From Ophthalmolycus amberensis (lineage: Eukaryota > Chordata > Actinopteri > Perciformes > Zoarcidae): a DNA stretch of 64,000 nucleotides. Location: assembly GCA_024529925.1 (NCBI GenBank), contig JAFEUB010000774.1, forward strand, positions 731,501 to 795,500. The letters are read 5' to 3'. Shown here one piece after another: positions 36,491-47,600 of this stretch; positions within the stretch are counted from its first letter, which is position 1; the number at the start of each line of letters is the position of its first letter. Below the pieces are notes generated by a model. That model did no database searches. It had not been told where the DNA came from and saw only the letters and a list, made by a program, of their open reading frames with translations. A program made the position numbers and the translations under genes.

Positions 36491-37507
36491 GCTACATGTC
36501 TGTAAAACACGGGACCTTTTTGTAGCCATGGTTCACATTTATCTTTATCGAGGTATCGGTTACATTGTAGTGTTGTTAGTATGATACTGGGAGACTGTTA
36601 CGTGGCAGCTTGTCTTTTTTATATCTATGTTGTGTGTAGTTGGCAACATTCAAGTGATTCTTGTGTTTGCATGTCTCAGGTTCGCTGCTCGTGGGTAAAG
36701 TACCCTCATTGTAGCTGCCAAAGGGATTTCTGTACTGTGTGTGTGTGTGTGTGTGTACCGGTCATAGCTGCTACAACCAAATCTCTAAGTTACATTTTAC
36801 AAGATACTAATGTGACAGTTTGTATTCTCGCTCTCTGCTTAGAAACCTTTTTTTCTAGTTTCTACAATTTATCTTTGTCTGAAAAAACGACCAAAATTGT
36901 TTTTCAGAACTAACACTAAATTGACAAAGGAGAGATGCATTTGCCTGTACTTTATACGTATGCAATAATGTTACTAACATCTGTTAGTCCTTTTTTTATT
37001 AGATGTCATTTGATTATGCCAAAATGTAAAGATTATTTTCTTGGAAAGGGACTTTTTATATAATAGCTTCGGTAGTATTTGAGTCAAATGTTCTTTTTCC
37101 TCATATTTTTTACTTCAGGCTGAGGTTGGCGCTTTTACCGGCCCGCGGATGATTCATACATCGATACTATACACATAAATCATTTGATGATGTAATGGGG
37201 GAAGATGTAATGACTCGTTACCTGATGATGTTATGAAGCCATATCCAGCAGGTTATTAGTGTTATCACTTTCAAAACAAACAGCCTGAAGTGAGGCGAAA
37301 CACTTCCTCTCTGATGTTTCTATGTATTAACGAGAGAAGGGGAGATGTGCCTAAATGTGGGAGAGAGAAAAAAATCACACAATAAAAGTTGTAAGCTTCA
37401 AAAACCCAAAAGTTGTGTCTTTTTATACCTCCATGCATGCAACAGCTGTGGTCCCAGTCGCCATGTTTATGTGCTGACTGTCCATACTTATGTAGTGAGT
37501 TATACCT
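36491..37507 (+). other. pimreg 3' UTR and flank
   Basis: Follows the pimreg stop. A short TG microsatellite lies at 36738-36755 and a polyadenylation signal AATAAA at 37381-37386. The DNA transposon starts about 130 bp further on. Confidence 0.6.
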
Positions 37508-37513
37508 CAGGAA

Positions 37514-39792
37514 TATGAAGGTAGATTTGTGTCTTATTTTTTAAAAGCAAAAAAAAGTTTCAAAAGCTAAAAAAAAGTTTCAAAAGCAAAAAAAAGTTTT
37601 AAAAGCAAATATATAAACTGAGAATAATTTATTTGTTAAAAAAATAAAAGCTTTGGTCTTGAATCCAAAAGCTTTGAAACCAAAGTTTTGAAGCCAAAGG
37701 CTGAGTTGGGTGTAGTGGGCGGGGCATACGCTGCTGAATGTATCAGGAGTTTCTATTGGTCGGTTTGACTTGTCTCTCGGTATCTGCTTCATCTAAACAC
37801 AGACGGGAGGTTACGGTACCATGGAGGTAAGTTGACGTTATACTGCTCTGTTTTGTCAAAATTATTTTAAATGTAGCAGCACTTCACTTTGTTTTCATGT
37901 TGTTAGTGGCTCTTTTTTTAAGGAACGATATGGAGGGCTGCTGTGTTGACATGAAGCTCCGCTTTCTCAGTCAGCTAGCATTAGCTGACAAGCTAGCCAA
38001 CGTTATCTAACTAACAAGCTAACATAGCCATGTCTCAGGGCAAAGTGCACGTAACGTAGCCACAGTGGGCCCACAGTGGGCTAACGTTACTCCCTTACCG
38101 GGAGCTATAACATCACATGTTTGTTAAAATAATTGGTTAAGTTACGTGACATTTGTAGCTGACAAGCTAGCTAACGTTAGCTGGCAAGCTAACTAACGTT
38201 AGCGGTGGCTCGTCTGCCTGTATCCGACCATAGTTAAGCCTTGTAAAGTAACTTGTTTTGCCTTCGCTTTGAATCATATCTTACTGAGATTGTGACGATT
38301 TTACAGATCATTTATACTTCATATTATGTCCTTAAACGGACCAACAGGAGCTCAGGTTGTGAACCTGGAATATCACTTTAAGTCCGGTAACGTTACAAAC
38401 GAGATTAATTACAAGGATAAACTGAATTTGCACCCTTTGTTTTGTGGTGTGAAATAAAACTAACTCTACATTTTGTTTTGTTTTAGGGAGCCAGGAGCAA
38501 ACGGCTCAGTTCATCAAGCTGAGGGGGAAGAATGACGGCCTCTTCACCAGGGACAAACATTCAGCAACCGTAGCTTTGAATTAAGACATTAGTCCATTTG
38601 TAATATCGCCATTTGACCATCCTATACTTAAGGTTACAGTTACATTAGCTCTACTCCTATATAAAGCCTTTACTAATAGGACAACCAGTAGAGAGGACAA
38701 TACACTTCTGATGTGTTGCTGTCACACAGATGACAGTTGTGACTGTCACCTTTTTCTTTCTTTAATTTAAATTGAAATAAGACATCCATGTAAAGAATTT
38801 CTATATGAATGTGTATATTCTGCTGTGTAAAATGTGTCAATCATTTTCTCAATGTGATTTGGACAATTTTGGCAGTCACCCTCCCCTGGGTGATTGCCTT
38901 GCAAGCAAAAAAAGCGACAACTTATAGAAAAAATATGAAATAAGTGTTACTGCAAGTTAATAAACATGTTTGCTGATATTTGTTTTGCTGCTGTTTTTGT
39001 TAACTGTCCTCTGCCTTAGGATTGCAAGTATCCAGGCTCTTTTCTCTACTAGAAAGATTGAGAGAGAACTAAATATATATGTATATATGTGTGACTGAAA
39101 TAAAACAGTTATTGATAAATACATTTTATTCATAAGAACTATAAATGATTAGAAATTAGTTATTAACATATCAACTGATTGAATAATTAACTGATCATTA
39201 ATTTAGAAAAACTACATTAAGAAAAATAATGAATTATTGAATATATGATTGAAAAACAGATTAAAACTAAAACCTTTACAGTTTATTTGTATATACACAG
39301 TATAATCCTGAGCAGGCATTCTAGGCACGGGAGCAGCAAGGGGATTGGGGGGGGGCTGCTGACGCAAACAGGAAGTCCTCTGTAGCATAGGCCGTCTCAT
39401 TTCGGAGACCGCTCGGTCCAGCCTTCGTGGTCCTCAAAGGACACGGCCGACGTGGACCGTGAAGGCTGGGTCCCCCGAAGGATGCACTCCTGATACATTC
39501 AGCAGCGTATGCCCCGCCCACTACACCCAACTCAGCTTTTGGCTTCAAAACTTTGGCTTCAAAACTTTGGCTTCAAAACTTGGTTTCAAAACTTTTGGTT
39601 TCAAAGCTTTTGGATTCAAAACCAAAGCTTTTATTTTTTTAACAAATAAATTATTCTCAGTTTATGTATTTGCTTTTAAAACTTTTTTTTGCTTTGAAAC
39701 TTTTGAAACTTTTTATTTTGCTTTTGAAACTTTCTTTGCTTTTGAAACTTTTTTTTGCTTTTGAAAAATAAAGACACAAATCTACCTTCATA
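37514..39792. mobile_element. DNA transposon, about 2.3 kb, with long terminal inverted repeats
   Basis: The left end (37514-37750) and right end (39487-39792) are inverted copies starting TATGAAGGTAGATTTGTGTC. They are flanked by a 6-bp direct duplication, CAGGAA, at 37508-37513 and 39793-39798. The right end is longer through extra copies of short units built on GGCTTCAAAACTTT and of CTTTTGAAACTTT. Inside the left end lies a promoter-like stretch with ATGGAG followed by donor GTAAGT (37821-37830). A later acceptor at 38486 opens an exon-like piece with a Myb/SANT-like fragment (38489-38584). AACGTTAGC-type short repeats fill 37970-38230. The superfamily is not clear; the 6-bp duplication does not suit a typical Harbinger element. 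Confidence 0.7.
38489..38584 (+). pseudogene. Myb/SANT-like DNA-binding domain fragment inside the DNA transposon
   Basis: One frame reads SQEQTAQFIKLRGKNDGLFT followed by RDKHSA, ending at TAA 38582-38584. It resembles the first helices of Myb/SANT-like proteins encoded by transposons or derived from them in fish. The domain is cut short after about 31 residues. The upstream ATGGAG exon (37821-37826) would splice into a different frame that stops after about 13 residues, so no functional protein is expected. The family match is from memory of the motif, not from a search. Confidence 0.4.
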
Positions 39793-39860
39793 CAGGAACA
39801 CCTGCAGGGAATTTCTCCAAATGTCCACTTGGACTAAAGGATAACCCGATTAGATTGTAA

Positions 39861-40241
39861 ATGCAACATGACTGGTTGACGGAGGCGTACAACTGTGAAG
39901 CTCTGATTCTAGTTTATTTACAGCACATGATAATTGGTGAAGATTCAACATCTTTAACTTTTCTACCATTTTGCAACATTTCTAATTTGTTAGCAAGCGC
40001 TTTTGCAGTGAGCTTAACTACACGTTGCGTTTCCACACCACCAGACATAGTGCTGGGTTTACCCTCAGTTAGCACACCAGTCCCGGTAGTTTCGTCCAAC
40101 GCCGCCTCGCGGCTCTCCATGGTAAATAGTCAAAATGTCAAATGCAAAGTCTATTGTTCTTGTCCGCACGCTTCGGCAACCAATGCATTGGGTTTATGCC
40201 CAGTTATGTGTGCACACAATGTAAATGGCCATACAGAGTAG
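39861..40241 (-). pseudogene. Degraded retroelement fragment (N-terminal ORF piece)
   Basis: On the minus strand a frame starting at 40120 encodes about 68 residues (MESREAALDE at the start, later RVVKLTAKALANKLEMLQ). It resembles the first part of retroelement proteins repeated in fish genomes. It is short, ends in a stop at 39914-39916 and has no neighbouring domains. I am not sure of the element class. Confidence 0.3.
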
Positions 40242-40261
40242 CGCTACGCATACCTAGCGCT

Positions 40262-40518
40262 ACCGCATGTGGGGGTGGACGACGCCATCATCTACCTGCT
40301 GCAACGAGCTCAGTCGCACCTGGATGGATCCGGTGGCTCTGTGAGAATCACTTTCTTTGATTTCTCCAGTGCATTCAACACCATCCAACCAGTGCTGCTG
40401 AGTGAGAAGCTGCGGGTGGTGGGGGTGAACGCGTCCACCGTCTCCTGGATCACTGACCTCACAGGCAGACCACAGTTTGTTCGACTGGGCCGTGTGCTGT
40501 CTGATGGGGTGGTCAGTG
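40262..40518 (+). pseudogene. Non-LTR (LINE) reverse-transcriptase fragment abutting the right-arm breakpoint
   Basis: The frame read from 40269 contains GVDDAIIYLLQRAQSHLD and ITFFDFSSAFNTIQPVLLSE, with GRPQFVRLG further on. This is the finger/palm region of an L2/CR1-like LINE reverse transcriptase (the FDFSSAFNTI block is the first catalytic-Asp motif). The fragment is cut at both ends; its right end coincides with the start of the palindrome arm at 40519. Confidence 0.75.
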
Positions 40519-40712
40519 ATAGCAAAGTAATATGTGATTTCAGTTTGCTTAAAAATAAATAATAAGAGTTACTATTTCTTCCAGCAACACAGTACCAATG
40601 CTCTCTGCCTTTATACTCATAAAATAATACAAATAATTACAATACTTGTGAAATAAACTAAATAAAATGAAGCTAATATTTATAACAGCTCGAACATAAA
40701 AGATGCACTTAC

Positions 40713-40842
40713 CCGTCAATGATAATTTCCTATTTCTTGTCTGTGTTGTGTTCACGATGTTCCCTGTGTGAGAATGTAGAGGACTGCTCAAATCTTAAGT
40801 GGCTCTTATATACTTCACCTGCTCAAAAGGACACTTTTATAA
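40713..40842 (-). promoter_or_regulatory. Orphan duplicate of the tmigd1 promoter and exon 1 (right arm)
   Basis: Exact mirror of 26400-26529 on the minus strand: the TATA-like box mirrors at 40805-40810 and the splice donor is intact at 40711-40712. It faces the spacer, but the duplication ends at 40519 and no tmigd1 coding exon follows in this orientation. What follows on the minus strand is the antisense of a LINE fragment and other repeat debris. If active it would yield a non-coding or chimeric transcript in the present arrangement. Confidence 0.5.
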
Positions 40843-41506
40843 CTTCCTTCACTGTTTCTCTATGACTTTCTCATCATTCTTCTTTCCTGTTCCTGCAAAA
40901 ACCCTTTCAATCCGCCCACCCCTGATGTTTTATTGTTTATTGTTCGCGTACTTATAATGTGCAAACACAAGGACACTTTTTTATTGGCTTATAGTCATTA
41001 CAATGGCACTAAAACTTCTAGGGTGTGGATCTCAGGATTAAAACACACATTTTACAGTTTTTTTCACATTTGCTTTTAGTCGTTAAAGGTTTTTAAAGCC
41101 CATAAGACATTGATAATGCTATTTGACAATTGTAGACCTGTACATTTGTTGATGAAGCAAGTCACTGTCTGTAAATTGTTAATGTATTTAAACTTTATAG
41201 TATTCTATTTTCATTTCATTGCATTTGAACGGCAAAATCACATAATCTATATTTCCTAATGTCCCAACATGAGAAGAGAACAGTGTTCAAGCTATTTTGA
41301 TCGACCTGATTGTGACAATGAAGTTTGGGCGATTATTTCCTTGTGCTGTGTGTATTGTGATGACAGAGACCAATGGAATGTGTGTGTTAATATAAAAAAT
41401 GGTCGTAAACAGCATCTTTGACATAAAAATATCCAGCGTACAAGAGCTTTAACATTTGTCCGTTTAAACAGCAGCAAACATCCGTCTCTCCTCTGATACT
41501 GTGATA

Positions 41507-42292
41507 CAAGTTACCAGTGGTGATAAGTAACTAAATACATGCACCAAGAACAGTACTTAAGCACAATTTTCAGGTATTCCTCAAAATAATTAAATGATAT
41601 GCTGCTTTGTAGTTTTTATGCTACTACCTTTACCTGTAGTTCATTTACATATAAGGCCTTTACAAAAACATATGCTATAAAAGTACAAGTAAAAGTCTTG
41701 AATTAGAAGTGTTACTATGGAATAATCTCAAAGATGTTCACTTAAATAACTGCCTGTTCAGTCTCTATCTGTTGCTGCATGAAGAAACACAACGGTGAGT
41801 GAGCCCTCAGTATTAAGCTAACTGAGGGTTCGTAGCAACATTCCCACGAAAAATCAAGTCAAGTTAAGATTGTAACTTTAAGTAAAAGTACAGAAGTATC
41901 ATCAGCAAACAGTATATACATATACGTATATATAAAGTACCAAATGTAAAAGTACTCATTATGTCAAATGGCTCCTTTCAGAGTGATATGTTATCATAGA
42001 ATATTATATTATTCTGATTTTAATCACTAACAAATACATGTAAGAGCATTTAATGGAGCCAATTTCAGATACTTTGTATACAGGGTATATAGATAAATAT
42101 ACTACTGCATGATAGGGCGGATACGCATATCACATGGTTTCCTTATGTAAAAAGTAACTAGTAACTATAAGCCTCAAATAAATGTAGTGGAGTAAAAAGT
42201 AATATATTTTCACCTGAAATGCAGCTGAAGTATAAAGTAACATAGAATGGAAGGACACACGTAAAGTAAACATTTTGCATCCTACCACTGCC
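41507..42292. repeat. Mirror of the ACTTTTACTT-type repeat in the right arm
   Basis: Right-arm counterpart of 24950-25735. Confidence 0.65.
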
Positions 42293-44271
42293 AACAGCAC
42301 ACTAAGTAGTAGCCTTACCAGTCAACAATAAAATGCTGCTTTCAAGTTGCAATAGCATTAGTAATAATTATTGAGACAGTATACCACTGTCAGGGGTCAT
42401 TATTCTGCATCAGTGCTTTTCATATACTTGAAGTGCATTCTGCTGATAATGACTATAGAACCTCACTTATCTGAGTTCAAAGAGAGTGAAGATTGGACTT
42501 ACATTAGCTAGGTGGACACAAACGTGACTTCAAATGAATCATGCATGTGCGTTGCTCACAGAGCGACAGCGTCATCATTTTCAGTAAGTTGAAGACTGTT
42601 TTAGATTGTCAGATGTAAGACAACAGGTCCATTTCTGTTGTATACCAGTGCTCAAAATGGTCCAGAAAGTTAAACATTCTCCTTTGTATGTTTTGTATGT
42701 ATGACCCATGAACAAATGCCACTTTATAAAATAAACTTGGCATTTTTTAATGGCATGGGACATTTACAATTTATTATAATTTTATATGAAATGTATTTTG
42801 TCAATTATTTATATTATATTATACAAAACAGTTTGAACTATTATTTTATTTTAATAAACTTTTTCTGAGCTTTAGTTAACCAAACTAGATTTCTCCATAG
42901 GGTAGCTTTGCTGTAGTTCAATTTCTTCCTGTTTGAAGTGATTGATAGCTTGCAAAGCTTTCAAAGCAGCTTCCCCAACAGTAAGCTGTCGCTTATCTTT
43001 GCTGTGTTTTCATGTCATATGACCTGGACTTCGTCCACGTACTTACTAAGGCCCAGCGTGTCCATGATGTTTCCAACAGCCCTCCCTCTCTTACCCACTA
43101 GAGAGAGGCACTGACCAGCTGGAAAGGTTTCTTCAGCTGCAAGTAGGAGACTTTTAAATAAAAAGTCTTGTTTTAGTCATGCCGTTTGCAAACCTTCTAC
43201 CTCACTGCTTCTCCACTTCTGCATTTGCAGTTGATAGAATTTATTTTAAATCACTATGAACACTGGATACTACACAACAATTACGATTACGAAGAGCAAC
43301 TGTGAATAAATAGCAGATAGATAATCTTTCTCATTGAACTTTGGTTGAGCTTCATTTATCATTTACTTTAGGCTTCTTAAAGTGGTAAACCTGAATCTTC
43401 TAAACCTTTTCAGTCTGACAGCTTCTACTTGCTCTCAAAAAAAAAGAAGAAAGAAAAGAAATCCCTATTGCGATTTTCACTGAGCATAAAAAGTGTCATT
43501 TGTATTAGTCATGCCACCCTCAAACTTCCAACTTCTTTGCCCATGTATTTGCATGCGATGTAGTGAATTTTATTGCATTATAAGCTGTGGACTTTTTATA
43601 AGCAGGACATGATATTCAGTCAAGCTTCTTTAAAAAATCCTTATCTGTATGTTCAGATCAAAGATCAAAGGTTTGTAGCAATTGCAACATACGAAAGGGT
43701 GAAGTATGTGCTCCTTATGTAAAGTTGCAAAATTGACTAGTAACTATATCACATGAAGGGATCTCTTGTTTCTCACCATACACACACACATTTCCAGCTG
43801 TAATGTGTAAGCCAGTAGCTGTGCTTGTGAACTCTATTGGCCATGCTGTTTTTACAAATGATGCATATCAACTTTGCCCGTCCTGAGACTGTCTTTTCTG
43901 AGCAGCCAAAGATAAATATCAGTGATTTAATTTCTACTGTCGCTAAGTCACAGTCATTTCAAGTTGAAGATACCTGTAGATATTGGTGAACCAGTGTTTA
44001 AGGTAACGAGAACAGGTTTGTTTACACGTGCGACTGTGTTTGTGTATGTGACAAGAACATGAGGACGCCGACCCCAGGGGTAAAGTCAGTGGTCAAAGTA
44101 CAGAGGCCGATAAGATCAGTTGTTAATACATTTACACACACACACACACACACAAACATAAACAACATGGCTGATCAATCAACGCTTGCAGAGTTTATGC
44201 CATCAGAGCTCTCTGTGTTCACCGTGCAAACAGGCATTCTTCATCAGATTACTACTGAGTCCTGTAAGACC

Positions 44272-44272
44272 G

Positions 44273-44308
<36 letters not shown>
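44272..44308. repeat. CA microsatellite upstream of gene B' (shorter mirror)
   Basis: CA run in the right arm at the mirror position of 22905-22980. Confidence 0.9.
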
Positions 44309-44309
<1 letters not shown>

Positions 44310-44666
44310 TATCTTACTCACTGTAAATTCACGACAAATACTCAGACACACTGTATTCCCTCCCATTCAGCAGCCCTGCTTTGACCTTTCTTTTTTTTTT
44401 TTTGAAAATTTTATTTAATTGAATTGTTTGACCTTTCCACTCCCTCTCTTCCTCTGTTTTCTTCTCATCCCTTCATTCTCTCACCTCTCTCCTCCTCCAA
44501 ACCACATTACTTAATCAATAACTTTAAAGAAGTGCATGTGTTGTATTTCTAAAGCCATAAAGACCTTCTGCCTCTCTCCTCGCGCTCTCTTTCCCTCTCT
44601 CCCTCTCTCCCTCCCTCCCTTGTCCCTCTGCTTTTCTCACTTCTCTTCTTCGTGTTCTGTGTTTGA

Positions 44667-47600
44667 ATGGAGAAGCTGGGTTCCCCGGACCCAGCACACC
44701 CTTCGCCGGGTGCAGGGCCCGTTGATGGGGTTTCTGTTGCCAAGAGGGCAAGGGCTGAGGGAGACGACGCGGCGGAGGCAGCAGTCAGCTCCAAACTTTT
44801 CCGATGTGCGTGTGTGAGACGTTGGATACCGCTGGTCTACAGAGAGGAACTCTACCAAGTCTTACGGCTCACAGGTCCACTGGTGAGTAGGGGAAAGTTG
44901 AAGTGGGGGGATTGGTATGTCAGGGGTTCTCAACGATTTGTAACTGAAGCCAACTTCTGATTGTTAAAAAAAATCTGAAGACCACCTTCCCAAATAAATG
45001 AGAGCAAAAAACCTGACATGTTAAAAAAGGAGAAAAACTGGGATGTAAATATGTGTTATGCCTCTGTCAGCTATAATGACCAAAATGTATATTCTGCTTA
45101 CCTTTCCCTGAATATATTCATGGTCATATTTCCTCATAGCTATCGTGTTTTTACAAGAGCAGGGTTGTCTCCCACATTACTTTTTCAATAAAAAAAACAA
45201 TCCATTGTGTGTCACTGCATCCCACATGTTTGTCTCTACCTGATGATGTGCCGTGATTGGTTTGGCGATGGCCCACTGGATAGCGCTTGAAGGCCCACCA
45301 TTGGACCTCGACCCAGTGGTTGAGAACAGCTGGTTATTGTATTTATAAAGTGCGCCGACTGTTATACATCCAGTTCCTATATTCAGCGTGTGCAGTTACT
45401 GTTAAATGTGCACTGCTACAGAGTACAATCAAATGCAACACCAGTCCTAAAATATATTTACAATATGCAAATTAATTGACATGGTGCCGATAGTGTATCC
45501 GGGTGTGAACCTGTCTGAGCTTTTTGATTTCACAACGCCACTGTCTGACATCAGAATTCTTTGCTGAGTCGCATAAGCTGTTTGAGACCAGCTAACAGCA
45601 ATAATTTATTTCATCAGTTCCACCTGATCAATGACGGGCTGTTTGGAAATCTAATTTGTTTGTTTGTTTCTGCAGCTGCTGTCTCGGTTTCTGAACATAC
45701 TCATGCCATTTGTTATCAGTATATTCTGTGGTCACATTGGCAATGCAGAACTGGCTGGATACGCACTGGCCTCAGCGGTACTATTTTTACTCCTATTTAT
45801 TATTACTTACTGTTCTAATTCTACTGTTGCTCCTACTGACAGTAGTTTTCTCTAATCACATTTAGAATGTCAAAAATATTTTCCGTGTGTGATGCTCATT
45901 TTGTGGACCTTTAAACACCAATACTGCCAAAGACAATTGGCAATACTCGGACATTATATTGCAAAAAGGTACAGAAAGACAAATATATTCACATCAGCAC
46001 CTGCCATGTCACATGGACAAGCCGTACGGAAGGAACTGCTGAGACGTTAAAGAGTTGTTGTGCAGTCAACGGCACAAACAGAACAAATTTAGACAGTTTG
46101 CAGACCAAAGAGAGGAGAAGCAATGAGAAATTGACACACATAGTTTAAATTAAACATGGAATGGAATCAAAATGTACATCGTCAACGAGAACAATAATGT
46201 AACATTATCTCCCCAGTTTCAAGCTACATATCGATAGAGTAGCCAAAATCTGACCTCAAGGAAAACCTGTATTCATTTGTGATAATATTAAATATGCTCA
46301 TAACCTGCCACTTATACACCAGACAATATTCCCAGTCTATATCTCTCAAGTGGGATCACAATATATTACATTATTTTATTACTCTATTAAGTTCAGCAAT
46401 AATACAATTACATAGTTTGCTTGTTTTCTACTATATTGTATTATGATTTGGCAAATAAATAAGAAAATCATGTGCTGATCTCCGATCACATGAAGACAAT
46501 AAGTTTAGCGAAGTGGCCAAATCAGTCTCTTCTCTTACTGAAAATGGCAGAAGACTAATTTTGGTTAGTTTGGATATAATGCTGTTATGTTTGATCATAA
46601 ATTGCCTATTATATAGAAAGGTGATGCTCCTTTCTTCACTTTGACCGGAGGACCATTATATCAGTCATCATGTGAATGCAGTTACCAGAAGTAAAAAGCT
46701 AACGTCAGACATTATAAACAAACTACACCACAGTAGCATGAGTACAACTGAACGGAGTGAGGCTGTGTAGGCCGAATAGTCGACTTGATGACATTTTGTA
46801 GTCTCATTTAACCATTTGCTAGCAACCACCAATTTTAGAAAGACGTTAAAGCTTCTAACATGTTTTATATCGTAGAACAAAACTCTAAAATATCTTAATC
46901 TTCTGTTAACCACGGACCTTATTTCAGGCTCCGAACCAAAAACTATTCAAAAAATCATTGACTTTGCGACGAGGGAACAGGTAGTACAAAAAAACTGATT
47001 TTTACCCTGACGGAAAGTTTATCCAAAAAGAAAACTAACAAAAACATAAGCTGCAGAGCAGCATCTGAGAGGTACTCAGCAGTGTGTGCACTGGTAGTCC
47101 TGTTAGCTGTTCCCCAAATACACTCTCCAAAACAATAGCAGTGTGCAAACTGTTTCCACCCCACTGTGTCTCTGGCCGCAGAGAAGCGGCTGGAGCTCAG
47201 CGATGCACTCAGCTGTGTTATCACTAGCGGCTGGTTAAGAGTAGTGAGTGAGGAGTCAGCAAGCAGTCAATGGCAGTAGAATACAAGTAATAAAAGGTGT
47301 TTTGAAAAAGTGTGAGTCACTGCAGCCACGAGAGGTCCTTCAGCATGCAGCCATGGCCACCCAAAATATTGTGCAACCGGATGCAGCAGAAAGCCAGATT
47401 AGCCGTGGACAAACACAGAGGTGCACACTCACACAGTCACACACACGACACACATATAACCTCTCCCCAGTTTTACCCCTACTCCGTAAACTATTCAGCG
47501 ACACCTCGTGGCTGAGGATATTGTCATCCAGGATGACATGCTCTGTACTATAGGCTTTCCAAATCATAGGCTAATTTGTTTGCAAACAGTCCCTCATTTA

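Noticed and set aside
37970..38230. Repeated AACGTTAGC and AGCTAGC motifs, considered as a regulatory array
   Set aside because: The motifs are common in fish repeats and lie within the DNA transposon; nothing ties them to a host gene.
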